DNA of 64,000 nucleotides from Eubacteriaceae bacterium (GTDB lineage: Bacteria > Bacillota > Clostridia > Eubacteriales > Eubacteriaceae), in contig JASGLP010000009.1 in assembly GCA_030156895.1 (NCBI GenBank), forward strand, positions 1 to 64,000, in the 5' to 3' direction. Position numbers and translations under genes: made by a program. Under the pieces are notes generated by a model. The model was not told the origin of the DNA. It was given only the letters and a program-made list of their open reading frames with translations, and ran no database searches. Position 1 is the stretch's first letter. Each line of letters begins with the position of its first letter. This document shows positions 25,457 through 35,118 of the stretch, piece by piece.

Positions 25457-27355
25457 CTAAAAATCAATATATCCGGTACCTGCGCTGACACCGTCAATAA
25501 AGACTTCATAAACCTGTCTTCCATATCCTTCCACTTTTACTGTAAAACTGTCATCAGACATATTTGTGCCTTCATAAACAACAGTTTCAGTTTTATCACT
25601 GAAGTAGAGAATCACCTTAACTTCTACAGATTCTGCCGGAGATAATGATGAATAGTCAGTCAGATCGATAGTTAATTTTTGGGTTGTAATCATCCCACTG
25701 CTGACGACAAGGTCAACAGAGCTATTGCGGTCAACCGACTGATTGGCCGAAACACTTTGCTCCGTAACCAGCCCCTCTTCAAGGGTGTCACTGGGTTCAT
25801 AGGTAACGGTGCCAACGGTTAAGCCGGCTGTGGTGATGCTATTACGGGCATCTGCTTCAGCCTTGCCAACGACATCAGGCACTGTTGCCAGATCCTGACC
25901 TTTGCTGACATAAATGGTGACTTTTGTTCCTTCGTTAGCAGAAGTATTGCCAGCGGGATTCATCTGAAAAACAATATCAGCTGCATAGCTGGCATTGAAT
26001 TCCCTTTTGATTTCACCAACCAGAAAGCCGGCTGCTTCGATTGCTTTAACCGCATCAGCCTCACTGCTTCCCACAACGTTGGGAATTTCAGCCGATTTAA
26101 TGCCCTGACTAACCGTCACACTGACGGTTTTACCCGATTCAATTTCCTGTTTACTTTCCGGTGATTGGGATATTATCTTACCGGCTTCAACTTCTGAATT
26201 ATATACTTCTTTTTCGACCTGAATGTTTAAATCAAGAGCCTGTAAAGCTGTCGTTGCTTCTGACACAGTCATTCCCGTTACATCGGGAACTGTCACGGTT
26301 TTTCCGCGCATAAAGGCAAATGCAATAATTCCGATCGCCACCACAGCTACGATTGCCATAGCGATCATCAAAGGTTTTTTTGATTTTTTGCCATTTTTTT
26401 GTAGTCGCGCTTCTTTTTCCTGGGCTTCCAGTTCATCAACCGAAAAATCCCCCGTGTTTTCAACATGAAATAATCCTTCACGATAAACATGGGTATCCGC
26501 CCGATTATTGCTGTAGTTCTCATTTCCCGCAGAACCGGCCCCCTCAAGAATCTGATCCAGATCATCCATCAGCTCGTCAACATTCTGATACCGATCATCC
26601 GGTTTCTTTTCCGTCAGCTTCATCACCACGCGGTTGACCATTTCCGGAATTTTAGGCTCAATCTTTTTGGGCGGAATCAGTTCTTCCTGAATATGTTTAA
26701 TTGCGATGGTAACAGTATTCTCTTCGTCAAAAGGCAGTTTACCTGTCAGCAGTTCATAATATAAAATCCCCAGCGAATATAAATCAGAGCGCTCATCCAC
26801 AAAGCCCCCGCGAGCTTGTTCCGGGGAAATGTAGTGAACAGATCCCATGGTCTGATTAGTCATTGTAACGGTTGAGCTGGTAATGGCGCGGGCGATTCCG
26901 AAATCAGCTACTTTAGGAACCAGATCTCTGGTCAGTAAAATGTTATGCGGTTTGATATCACGATGAATAATCTTATTTTCATGGGCACATCGAAGCGCAT
27001 TTGAAATATCAACCAAAAAGCGGGTCGCTTCTACATAATCGATTTTTCCTTTTCTCAACAGATATTGCTTCAAGGTAATCCCATCGACATACTCCATAAT
27101 AATGTAATAGATATTATCCTGAACGCCCACGTCATAGACGCCAACGATATTCGGATGAGACAAACAGGCAACAGCTTGAGATTCCCGGTCGAATTTCTTG
27201 ATAAACTGTTCACTTTCCGTATATTCTTCTCGCAGTACTTTAACCGCCACATAACGATTGAGTTTCAGGTCTCTGGCTTTGTAAACGTAAGCCATCCCAC
27301 CTCGCCCAATCAGTTCGACGATTTCATACCGTTTTCCCAAAGTTCTACTGAGCAT
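25457..27355 (-). CDS. pknB: Ser/Thr protein kinase with three PASTA domains
   Basis: 632 aa. Kinase domain 11-270 with the glycine loop GRGGMAYVYKA, K39, catalytic HRDIKPHN (131-138) and DFG (151-153). A basic juxtamembrane region is followed by a transmembrane helix (about 328-349), then three extracellular PASTA repeats (about 354-420, 421-488, 489-557) that bind peptidoglycan or lipid II in the family. An unusual further extracellular domain of about 75 residues (558-632) follows. It controls growth, division and wall metabolism. It overlaps the phosphatase gene upstream by 11 bp. Confidence 0.95.
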   Translation of the reverse strand: MLSRTLGKRYEIVELIGRGGMAYVYKARDLKLNRYVAVKVLREEYTESEQFIKKFDRESQAVACLSHPNIVGVYDVGVQDNIYYIIMEYVDGITLKQYLLRKGKIDYVEATRFLVDISNALRCAHENKIIHRDIKPHNILLTRDLVPKVADFGIARAITSSTVTMTNQTMGSVHYISPEQARGGFVDERSDLYSLGILYYELLTGKLPFDEENTVTIAIKHIQEELIPPKKIEPKIPEMVNRVVMKLTEKKPDDRYQNVDELMDDLDQILEGAGSAGNENYSNNRADTHVYREGLFHVENTGDFSVDELEAQEKEARLQKNGKKSKKPLMIAMAIVAVVAIGIIAFAFMRGKTVTVPDVTGMTVSEATTALQALDLNIQVEKEVYNSEVEAGKIISQSPESKQEIESGKTVSVTVSQGIKSAEIPNVVGSSEADAVKAIEAAGFLVGEIKREFNASYAADIVFQMNPAGNTSANEGTKVTIYVSKGQDLATVPDVVGKAEADARNSITTAGLTVGTVTYEPSDTLEEGLVTEQSVSANQSVDRNSSVDLVVSSGMITTQKLTIDLTDYSSLSPAESVEVKVILYFSDKTETVVYEGTNMSDDSFTVKVEGYGRQVYEVFIDGVSAGTGYIDF

Positions 27356-28091
27356 CTGTCACTCCTTCCAGGGGTCTAAATAACACTACGGTAATATTAT
27401 CTTTCCCGCCATTCTTATTTGCTGTATCGATCAGTAATTTTGCCCCTTCCTCCAGGCTGTTCTGATTGACGATTTTCTTGATTGTCTCATCTGACACCAT
27501 ATTAAAAAGGCCATCTGAGCAAACTAAATATTTTGCATCTGCTTTAATTGGATAGCGATAAATATCCACATTAACGGAAGAATCCGTTCCTAATGCTCTG
27601 GTGATCACATTTTTTTGCGGATGGATTTCTGCCTCCGCCTGGGTAATCTTGCCTTCATCAACAAGAATTTGAACCAGTGAATGATCCTTTGTCAAGCGCA
27701 AGATTTCCTTGTCTGACACCAAATAGGTGCGACTATCACCAACATGGCAAATGCACATTTCGTCACCATCCACGATACACATGGTCAGGGTGGTTGCCAT
27801 TCCCAGGCGAGCCGGTTCATCGTCACTGACTTTTTTTAGTTCCAGATTAATGTCATTGACAAATGCCATCATTTCCTCGGCATCAAAGTAATCTTTAATT
27901 CGAGATAAATTATTTTTTATAAAATCTACCGCCGTCTGACTGGCGATTTCGCCACTGCGATGTCCACCTAAACCATCTGCTACCGCAAATACATAGGATA
28001 TTCGATCAATATTTTTGATCGTTGCCGCTAAATAGGCATCCTGATTGACTTTTCTTTGTGTTCCTACATTGGAACCGTAGGCACATTTCAT
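27345..28091 (-). CDS. prpC: PP2C-type Ser/Thr phosphatase
   Basis: 248 aa PPM-family phosphatase. Metal-binding aspartates are in VADGLGGH, HVGDSRTYL and CSDGLFNMV, and GGKDNITVVL closes the domain. It reverses phosphorylation by the adjacent PknB. The adjacent order rlmN-prpC-pknB-rsgA is the standard Firmicutes arrangement. AAGGTGAT upstream is the ribosome binding site. Confidence 0.95.
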   Translation of the reverse strand: MKCAYGSNVGTQRKVNQDAYLAATIKNIDRISYVFAVADGLGGHRSGEIASQTAVDFIKNNLSRIKDYFDAEEMMAFVNDINLELKKVSDDEPARLGMATTLTMCIVDGDEMCICHVGDSRTYLVSDKEILRLTKDHSLVQILVDEGKITQAEAEIHPQKNVITRALGTDSSVNVDIYRYPIKADAKYLVCSDGLFNMVSDETIKKIVNQNSLEEGAKLLIDTANKNGGKDNITVVLFRPLEGVTDAQ

Positions 28092-28095
28092 ATAA

Positions 28096-29115
28096 TCACC
28101 TTATCCCTATTTTTTTTCGTAACTGCCCGCAAGCTGCATCGATTTCACTCCCTATTTTTCGTCGCATGGTCACATTGATACCATTTGCCTGAAGCCGCTT
28201 CATGAACTGATTAGCAGACAGGCTGTTTTCAAAAGGCAAACCGTCTACCTCATTAAGACCAATCAGGTTAATATGGTGCGGTTTTCCTCTAAACAAACGG
28301 CTGATTTCTTCAATGTCGTCATTTTGATCATTAACCCCTTTGATTAAGGCGTATTCATAGGTAATTCTTCTGCCCGTGATTCTAAAATATTCATCACAGC
28401 TTTCTAGAAGCTCCGGGAGTTTATATCTGCGTGCAATAGGCATTATTTTTTCGCGTTTCTGCTGAAAAACAGCATGCAAAGAAATTGCCAGATTGATTGC
28501 CAGATTTTCACCGGCTAGGGTCTTGATCTGGGGGATCAGACCACAAGTTGAAAGGGTTATCTTTCTTTGTCCAATGGCAAATCCTTCATTTGCAATGCGA
28601 ATGAATCTCATAACATTCTCATAATTATCAAGGGGTTCACCCATGCCCATTATGACAATATTCGAAATTCGTTCCTTTTGAGTTTGCTCAACTAAAAATA
28701 TTTGATCAAGCATTTCTCCAGCTTCAAGATTTCTAACACAACCATCTGTTGTGGAAGCGCAAAATCCGCAGCCCATTCGGCAACCAACCTGTGAAGACAC
28801 ACATAATGAATTGCCATGGTCATAACGCATGAAAACCGATTCGACCATTTCGTGATCGGAAAATTCAAATAAAAATTTTTTACTGAAATCTTCCGAATCC
28901 TCCTGAATCTTTAATACCTTTCCATGACTTATTAAGAACTGATCATTCAGTTGACTTCTGAGGTCTTTTGAAAAGTCGGTCATTTCATCAAAAGTTTGAA
29001 TCCGTTTTTCATATAACCAGTGAAACAATTGTTTTCCTCTGAAACTTTTCTGTCCCAGATGCTTCATCAATGCACCCAGTTGTAATTGATCCATACCAAA
29101 GATATTTTTTTTCAT
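28096..29115 (-). CDS. rlmN: 23S rRNA (A2503-C2) / tRNA (A37) methyltransferase
   Basis: 339 aa radical SAM enzyme. The CxxxCxxC cluster motif is in GCRMGCGFCAS, and the C-terminal region carries the second catalytic cysteine (DAACGQLR). RlmN methylates C2 of A2503 in 23S rRNA and A37 in some tRNAs. It begins the signalling operon rlmN-prpC-pknB-rsgA-thiN and has its own promoter-like sequence upstream. Confidence 0.95.
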   Translation of the reverse strand: MKKNIFGMDQLQLGALMKHLGQKSFRGKQLFHWLYEKRIQTFDEMTDFSKDLRSQLNDQFLISHGKVLKIQEDSEDFSKKFLFEFSDHEMVESVFMRYDHGNSLCVSSQVGCRMGCGFCASTTDGCVRNLEAGEMLDQIFLVEQTQKERISNIVIMGMGEPLDNYENVMRFIRIANEGFAIGQRKITLSTCGLIPQIKTLAGENLAINLAISLHAVFQQKREKIMPIARRYKLPELLESCDEYFRITGRRITYEYALIKGVNDQNDDIEEISRLFRGKPHHINLIGLNEVDGLPFENSLSANQFMKRLQANGINVTMRRKIGSEIDAACGQLRKKIGIR

Positions 29116-29163
29116 TCTCTATTTCCCCTGATTAAGTACAATACTACTCACACAGACTTTAGT

Positions 29164-29192
29164 ATTATACCAAATAATTACATCGAAAACAA
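29164..29192 (-). promoter_or_regulatory. promoter upstream of rlmN
   Basis: TTGTTT (29187-29192) and a perfect TATAAT (29164-29169), 17-bp spacer, minus strand, about 45 nt upstream of rlmN. It would let the phospho-signalling genes be expressed separately from rsmB and the genes upstream. Confidence 0.5.
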
Positions 29193-29227
29193 TTTTGACT
29201 ATGTATTTTTATTGTAACTAAATTAAT

Positions 29228-30556
29228 TTATTGACCAGCACAATTTTTTAATAAGCACATAAAAAAGCCATCACAACCATCCATAAGTGGACTCGTATAA
29301 TGAAAATCGGCTCCTGCTATCGGAATTATTTTCATGTTTTTATATTGCTCTAAAAAGTCTTCGATCTGCTTTTCATTTTCGTCTCTATTAATTGTACAAG
29401 TTGAATACAAAAGATACCCTCCTGCTTTCAAATATTTTTGGGCATTTTGCAAAAGCTTCTTTTGAACTTTAATTAAATCGATAATCTTTTTTTCTGTAAT
29501 CTGATATCGAATTTCTGGCTTACGCCTAATAACCCCTAAACCAGAACAGGGTGCATCCAATAAAATTCGGTCAAATTTTTGCCGATCATTGGCATCATAA
29601 AAACAGCCGTTTTTTTCTTCAAGCTGAATATTTTTGCATCCCAATCGCTCTGCCTCCGTTTCTATCAGTCGTAATCGATTCGGATAAATATCTCTGGCAA
29701 TAATTGTTCCCTTATTCTTCATAATCTGACTTAAATAAGTCGTCTTACCCCCAGGAGCCGCACACATATCTAATATCATTTCATGTTCCTGGGCGCCTAA
29801 TGCCTCAACAGCCAGCATGGCCCCCTGATCTTGAATGGAAAACAGTCCTTCCTTAAAGATCTCCGTATTCTCAATCTGGTGATGAAAGGCTTCCAGCTGT
29901 TCCAGGTTTAAAGCTTGATCTGTAAATCCTCCCACATCTGCCATAACATTTAATTGTTTGAATTCATTTTTCAGAGCTTTCGGACTGATTTTCAAACTAT
30001 TGGTTCGCACAGTAAAAGGAGGCTTTTTATTCATCAATTGAACAATATTTTTGGCATTTTCTGCAAAAACATCAAAATACTTTTGGGCAATCCAGACTGG
30101 TAAAGAATTCTCAGTGGCAACTTTTTCAATCGGGTCTTTGATATCTGTAAATTCCCAACTGCGACCATTTTCTTCAATACTACGAAGCTGATTACGCAAA
30201 ACACCATTAACAAAGCCTTTTGCTTTGGGTTTTATCTTCTGGGTCTGTTTTACTGCCTCATTAACAATTGCATAGTCCGGAATCCGATCGAGGAAATACA
30301 GCTGATAATAAGCAATCCGCAAGATCATCAGAACTTCAGCTTGAATCTTATGCAAGGGTCTGGCAACCTGTTTTTTGATCAAGTGATCAATGCCCATTTG
30401 ATTCTGCAAGGTACCATAAACCAAACTCAAATAAAGACGTCGATCCTCATCTTTAATGGTGGCATCTCTTAAAATGCTCTTCACCTCAAGATTTGAATAG
30501 GCGCCTTCATCATTAATTCGCAATAAAGTTTTATAAGCTTCTTTTCGAATATTCAT
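29228..30556 (-). CDS. rsmB: 16S rRNA (cytosine-967-C5)-methyltransferase
   Basis: 442 aa. The N-terminal NusB-like RNA-binding domain (about 1-140) is followed by a Rossmann methyltransferase with the SAM motif DMCAAPGGKT, the catalytic DAPCSGLG and the second cysteine STCTINRDEN. It methylates C967 of 16S rRNA. Its start codon overlaps the stop of the upstream peptidase gene (TAATG). Stated as RsmB because of the NusB-like domain and typical position between fmt and rlmN. Confidence 0.93.
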   Translation of the reverse strand: MNIRKEAYKTLLRINDEGAYSNLEVKSILRDATIKDEDRRLYLSLVYGTLQNQMGIDHLIKKQVARPLHKIQAEVLMILRIAYYQLYFLDRIPDYAIVNEAVKQTQKIKPKAKGFVNGVLRNQLRSIEENGRSWEFTDIKDPIEKVATENSLPVWIAQKYFDVFAENAKNIVQLMNKKPPFTVRTNSLKISPKALKNEFKQLNVMADVGGFTDQALNLEQLEAFHHQIENTEIFKEGLFSIQDQGAMLAVEALGAQEHEMILDMCAAPGGKTTYLSQIMKNKGTIIARDIYPNRLRLIETEAERLGCKNIQLEEKNGCFYDANDRQKFDRILLDAPCSGLGVIRRKPEIRYQITEKKIIDLIKVQKKLLQNAQKYLKAGGYLLYSTCTINRDENEKQIEDFLEQYKNMKIIPIAGADFHYTSPLMDGCDGFFMCLLKNCAGQ

Positions 30557-31260
30557 TAATCTCTTGAACCTCTTAAAATAATTAATCGCAGGAGTGTTAA
30601 AAGAGCCGTTAATGCTGCTGCAACATAGGTCAAGGCAGCGGCTCGCAGAACTCTCTTGACACCGGCCTCTTCGGTTGGGTCAATCAGATTATTGGCAACT
30701 AAGCCTTTAACAGCTCGTCGACTTGCATCAAATTCGACTGGCAAGGTAATAATGGTAAATAGCAATGCCAACATAAATAACAGAATACCAAAGTCCATTA
30801 GAGCATAACCCCAGCTGGAATTTCCAAAGATAAAGCCGATAAAAAATAGCGGCCAGGCTAAATTTGATGCAAATCCAGAAATAGGAACAATAAAATTCCT
30901 GAATCGCAAAGGAAAGTATCCTTCTTTATCCTGAATGGCATGTCCGGTCTCATGTGCGGCAATCCCAACAGCCGCAACACTGGCAACATTGGCAACCCCC
31001 TGAGACAGTCGCATTGTTTTACTGCGGGGATCATAATGATCCGTCAGGTTTCCGGAAATATTTTCAATTTGAATCGTTCCCAACTGATTCGAGTTGAGTA
31101 GTTGTCTGGCCGCATCACTTCCGGTTAAGCCGTTTTTTGTCCTGACTTTGCTGTATGCTTTGTAAGCACTGCTGACCTGATGCTGGGCATAAATTGTAAA
31201 AATAACACCTGGGATCAGGAGCAGAATGGTCATATCAAATGGTAAGAAATACATCTTCAC
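30556..31260 (-). CDS. YugP-type zinc metallopeptidase, membrane
   Basis: 234 aa. The HExxH-type motif AAHETGHAIQ (about residue 103) is flanked by membrane helices at the N-terminus (about 7-25), about 130-185 and the C-terminus (about 205-228). DUF2268/YugP-like zinc peptidases are found at this position between fmt and rsmB across Clostridia. Their substrates are not known. A good AGGAGGG ribosome binding site is present. Confidence 0.85.
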   Translation of the reverse strand: MKMYFLPFDMTILLLIPGVIFTIYAQHQVSSAYKAYSKVRTKNGLTGSDAARQLLNSNQLGTIQIENISGNLTDHYDPRSKTMRLSQGVANVASVAAVGIAAHETGHAIQDKEGYFPLRFRNFIVPISGFASNLAWPLFFIGFIFGNSSWGYALMDFGILLFMLALLFTIITLPVEFDASRRAVKGLVANNLIDPTEEAGVKRVLRAAALTYVAAALTALLTLLRLIILRGSRD

Positions 31261-31344
31261 CCTCCTGTAAATAAACTTGAAATTGTTCCGAATCGCATTT
31301 AATTGATTAAAACTACTTTATATTATAAATTGATTTTCTAAAAA

Positions 31345-32295
31345 TCAGCTTAGCCTATTCAGAAGCGTCCCCGGCTTTATTGCCTTCCCTCTTAAAAAGT
31401 CTTTTACAGCCATTCTTTTTTTGCCCGGGTATTGGATCTCTTCAATCCACAACAAACCATCAGACACCGAAACAGCAAAACCCGATTGCAGATCTGATTC
31501 TACGACCTGACCCGGCGGCAATGACATTATTTTCTTTTCAAAGACGGGCGAAAAACATTTAACTTTATTGTTTTCCAGATAAAAATAGGCACCCGGTTGG
31601 GGATCAAGCCCATTGATCAAGGAAACCAGCACTTGTCCGGGACGAGACCAGTCTAAAGCCCCCATCGCTTTATCGATCTTTTCGGCATAAGTAGCATCCG
31701 CATCATTCTGTTTTTGACCAACTAAAGACTTGTTTGCGATTTCTTCCAGATGATCGCACAAGAGCTGGCTGCCCAAGTCAGATAAATCTTTGTGCAAACC
31801 TCCATAGCTTGTTCTTTTATTTATTTCAATTTCTCCAGTGATATACATATCCCCGGTGTCCATACCCTCAGCCATTTTCATAATGGTCACACCCGTTTTT
31901 TTATCACCATTGATTATAGCTCGCTGAATTGGCGCTGCACCCCGATATTTTGGCAATATCGAGCCATGAATATTGAGTGCCCCAAACTTGGGAATTTCAA
32001 GAATTTCCGGCGACAATTTTTGTCCATAAGCGGCAACAATCAGAAAATCCGGAGCTGCCAGGCGAATTATTTCAACCATTTCCTGATCATTGATGTTCTC
32101 TGGTTGGTAAATAAGGCAGTCGTGTTCTAAGGCCAGCTTTTTAATCGGTAAATATTCGATTTTTTTTCCCCTTCGGTTTGGTCGATCCGGCTGGCAAAAA
32201 ACAGAAAGAATGGCATGGCCGTCATCAATCAGCCTTTTGAGCGCCGGTTCCCCAAACTCAGTGGTTCCCAAAAAAATAATTTTATACTTCTTCAT
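31345..32295 (-). CDS. fmt: methionyl-tRNA formyltransferase
   Basis: 316 aa from the ATG at 32295. It formylates initiator Met-tRNA using 10-formyl-THF, a C1 carrier central to acetogens. Motifs FLGTTEFGEPAL, NIHGSILPKYRGAAPIQRAI and EGMDTGDM are diagnostic. The upstream 16 codons read into the end of def and are not expected in the protein. It overlaps def by 14 bp, so translation is coupled. Confidence 0.95.
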   Translation of the reverse strand: MKKYKIIFLGTTEFGEPALKRLIDDGHAILSVFCQPDRPNRRGKKIEYLPIKKLALEHDCLIYQPENINDQEMVEIIRLAAPDFLIVAAYGQKLSPEILEIPKFGALNIHGSILPKYRGAAPIQRAIINGDKKTGVTIMKMAEGMDTGDMYITGEIEINKRTSYGGLHKDLSDLGSQLLCDHLEEIANKSLVGQKQNDADATYAEKIDKAMGALDWSRPGQVLVSLINGLDPQPGAYFYLENNKVKCFSPVFEKKIMSLPPGQVVESDLQSGFAVSVSDGLLWIEEIQYPGKKRMAVKDFLRGKAIKPGTLLNRLS

Positions 32296-32749
32296 CAGAT
32301 TCTTCACCCGGTTCTTCAACCCGATCAATAAAGAGCACACCATCTAAATGATCTAACTCATGACAGACCGCGCGAGCCAGCAAATCCTCTGCTTCCATTT
32401 TAAACTGATTTCCTTCAATATCTGTTGCTTCAACAATCAAGTGTTTTGGTCGTCTTACCAGGCCCGACTGTTCAGGCAGGCTCAAGCATGCTTCTTCATC
32501 AAGGGCTTGGCCATCCTGCTCAAGAATCTTTGGATTTATAAGGGTAATGGGCCCTTCGCCAACATCTATAACCGCCATTCGTTTAAGAATTCCAACCTGA
32601 GGCGCAGCTAAGCCGACACCATCTGCTTCATTCATGGTTTCAATCATATCTGCATTTAAATCACGGATACGGTCTGTAATTTCGTCAATCACCCGCGATT
32701 TTTTTCTTAAAATCGGATCATCATCAATTCTAATTTGTCTAATAGCCAT
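32282..32749 (-). CDS. def: peptide deformylase
   Basis: 155 aa metalloenzyme that removes the N-formyl group from new proteins. The three signature motifs are GLAAPQVG, EACLSLP and HELDHLDG (with the metal-binding Cys and two His). The C-terminus ends in an acidic tail (EEPGEESDEEV). It pairs functionally with Fmt. An AGGAGGAAG ribosome binding site precedes it. Confidence 0.96.
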   Translation of the reverse strand: MAIRQIRIDDDPILRKKSRVIDEITDRIRDLNADMIETMNEADGVGLAAPQVGILKRMAVIDVGEGPITLINPKILEQDGQALDEEACLSLPEQSGLVRRPKHLIVEATDIEGNQFKMEAEDLLARAVCHELDHLDGVLFIDRVEEPGEESDEEV

Positions 32750-32758
32750 TACTTCCTC

Positions 32759-35104
32759 CTAAGTTCTGATTTCCAAAGATATTTTTGATTTAATCTTTTC
32801 CAAATCCTTCTTTTTAATAATTTCTTGATATTTTTCCTGAAAAAACGCTATGTCTTTTATTTTTAAAATAATCTGTCCAACATGATTTTTTTCTTCCCTA
32901 TAGCTGTCATGAGCCGGTTTATATAAAAATACCTTGCTGGCTTCCAGATCCCCAAACTTCTCTTTTAGTAAAATATAAAGCCGCATTGCATCATTCCTGA
33001 CAAGTTCCTCGCTGTGATTTCTGATTTTAAAAACAATCAGATTCAGATATGGCGGAAAATTCATGGTTTTTCGAAAAATCAATTCCCCTTGATAAAAAGT
33101 CTCATAATCATCTTCCTGGATCGATAAAAGCAAATCATTTTGCACATCATTTGATTGAATAAAACCACTTCCACCGGCATTTAATGCTTTTTTGAAAAAC
33201 CGTGAGTAGATATTGTAACTCATCTCTGCCGCATCATATGTTCCAAAATTTATGTCGCGATCAATGAAAAAGCTGGCCGCAACACCGACATTTGAGAAAT
33301 CGAAATGATTCGTTAAAACCTGTGTTCCAATCAGGATATCAATCTCTTTATTGTTAATCTTTTTGTTAATATTTTTTATCTCACTGCTGCTAATCCCCCC
33401 TAAAACCAGAACAATTTTAAGCTGAGGATATCTTTTTTGGAGATACTCATAAAGATTTTTAACACCGCTGCCCTGGTACCTCAGTTCTTTTCCGTCACAA
33501 TATTGGCAGTGGTCAAGTTTTTTTTCCTGAAAACCACAATAAGAACATTCCAGTGCATTACTTTTATCATTATAGCTTAAGGCGACTTGACAATGTGGAC
33601 ATTTTTGCATCTTACCACAGCTTTTACAAATCACCGCTTTTGTATACCCAACTCTATTTGCCAAAATAACTGTCAGTTTTCGATCTTTAAACGATTTTAA
33701 AATCGCCTGATCTAAAGAGCGGCTAACCGGTGTTAAATTTCCTGCTTTAAGTTCATCTTGCATATTAATAATGTGGGGCTTATTGCTGATTGGACGTTTT
33801 CCAATTTCTAAATACTGAAGCCCTTGATTTTTTATCTGATAAAATGTTTTGAGATCAGGACTTTCATCGATCAATAAATACTGGCAATTTAAAATCTCAG
33901 CATAGTGTCTGACCAGATCCGGCAAATGAAACTTGGGAATGCCAATGGAATGATACGCTGGATCACTTTCATTCTCAACAATGATGAGATCCAATTGTTT
34001 AAACGGTAAAAACATGGCTCCCTGAACGCCCAGTACCAATCTGATTTTGCCAGACTTTACATCCTCCCAGAATGCTCTTTGCTCTTTTGACGACAGTTTG
34101 TGGTGAAAAAGTCCTACATACTCACCGAAATATTTAAAAAACAACTCAAACTTCTGATAGCTGAGATTGATTTCCGGAAAAAGCAGGAGGACTGATTTGT
34201 CAGCTGCTAACTTTTCATGAATTATTTTAAAAAGCAGACGAAATTTTGAAACTGAATCATTATTTCTTAGAAAACAACCTTTGGTCAGACTTTTATTGTA
34301 TTGTTGAAAAACCGCCTCTTCACTGGCACTTAATAATACACTTCTCATACTTTGGGGATGTTGTCCGTCATCAATCAGCTGAGAAGGATTAATGATCGCT
34401 TCTTTCACTAGTCCCTTTTTGATTAAATTGGCAAGACTTGCCCGGTATCCGGGAAGCACTTGTTTTAACTCCGATTCTTTCATAGACCTGTATTCAAGCA
34501 GCTTAATGATTGCCGCCTGAGTCTTTCCGGCTCTTTCGGATTCAGGAAGCGCTGTTAAAGTGTAGCGTTTGTCATTATTCTTTTTTGCAAGTCCAAACAC
34601 ATTTTTTCGTTTTATATATCCTTGGGCAATCAGTTTTTCAATAATCTTGCGATCACTTTTTAGGATCTTGCTTTCCGCAATCTCCAACAAGCCGGCTGAA
34701 AAATACTTTGAAACTATTTCTGATTGTTCATGACCAAACTGCATCTCCGGAAGATCAAGCTTTAGATAAGATTGTTTTTTTACCGGTCTGGCTGATACAA
34801 AGTAGGCAAGATTTTCATAAAACATTGAACAGTAATAGGCTTTCATGAAAACACATAATTCTATCTGGGCTTTATTTAACACCGGTTCGGTGTCAATCAC
34901 TTCTAGAATGGGCTTTAGGGGATATGATAATGATTCAACTTCCAGCAGTCTCACAACAAAAGCTTCCAGTTGGCGGTTACCGTGACCGAAAGCCACGATG
35001 ACACGAATCCCACTTTTTATATCTGACTTATCATCTAGTGAATAATAGTATGACTGATCCAGGCGTTTATTTTTTTGCTTTAAGTAAACTTCTGCAACCT
35101 TCAA
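32759..35104 (-). CDS. priA: PriA-like primosomal protein with decayed helicase motifs
   Basis: 781 aa, normal PriA length and position. An N-terminal DNA-binding domain (about 1-105), a winged-helix region, the helicase region and a C-terminal domain align by order. All eight zinc cysteines are present (C493, C496, C502, C505, C520, C523, C533, C536). The motifs for ATP hydrolysis are lost: the Walker A position (279-288) reads LRNNDSVSKF instead of GxTGSGKT, the DEEH box (377-380) reads ENES, motif V lacks its lysine (GTQVLTNHFDF), and motif VI lacks the QxxGRxGR signature. Such a protein could still organise the replication-restart primosome but should not unwind DNA. Actinobacterial PriA shows comparable loss. 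The start is TTG with AAAGGG upstream. Confidence 0.9.
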   Translation of the reverse strand: MKVAEVYLKQKNKRLDQSYYYSLDDKSDIKSGIRVIVAFGHGNRQLEAFVVRLLEVESLSYPLKPILEVIDTEPVLNKAQIELCVFMKAYYCSMFYENLAYFVSARPVKKQSYLKLDLPEMQFGHEQSEIVSKYFSAGLLEIAESKILKSDRKIIEKLIAQGYIKRKNVFGLAKKNNDKRYTLTALPESERAGKTQAAIIKLLEYRSMKESELKQVLPGYRASLANLIKKGLVKEAIINPSQLIDDGQHPQSMRSVLLSASEEAVFQQYNKSLTKGCFLRNNDSVSKFRLLFKIIHEKLAADKSVLLLFPEINLSYQKFELFFKYFGEYVGLFHHKLSSKEQRAFWEDVKSGKIRLVLGVQGAMFLPFKQLDLIIVENESDPAYHSIGIPKFHLPDLVRHYAEILNCQYLLIDESPDLKTFYQIKNQGLQYLEIGKRPISNKPHIINMQDELKAGNLTPVSRSLDQAILKSFKDRKLTVILANRVGYTKAVICKSCGKMQKCPHCQVALSYNDKSNALECSYCGFQEKKLDHCQYCDGKELRYQGSGVKNLYEYLQKRYPQLKIVLVLGGISSSEIKNINKKINNKEIDILIGTQVLTNHFDFSNVGVAASFFIDRDINFGTYDAAEMSYNIYSRFFKKALNAGGSGFIQSNDVQNDLLLSIQEDDYETFYQGELIFRKTMNFPPYLNLIVFKIRNHSEELVRNDAMRLYILLKEKFGDLEASKVFLYKPAHDSYREEKNHVGQIILKIKDIAFFQEKYQEIIKKKDLEKIKSKISLEIRT

Positions 35105-35118
35105 TGTTTTTTGGCCCT

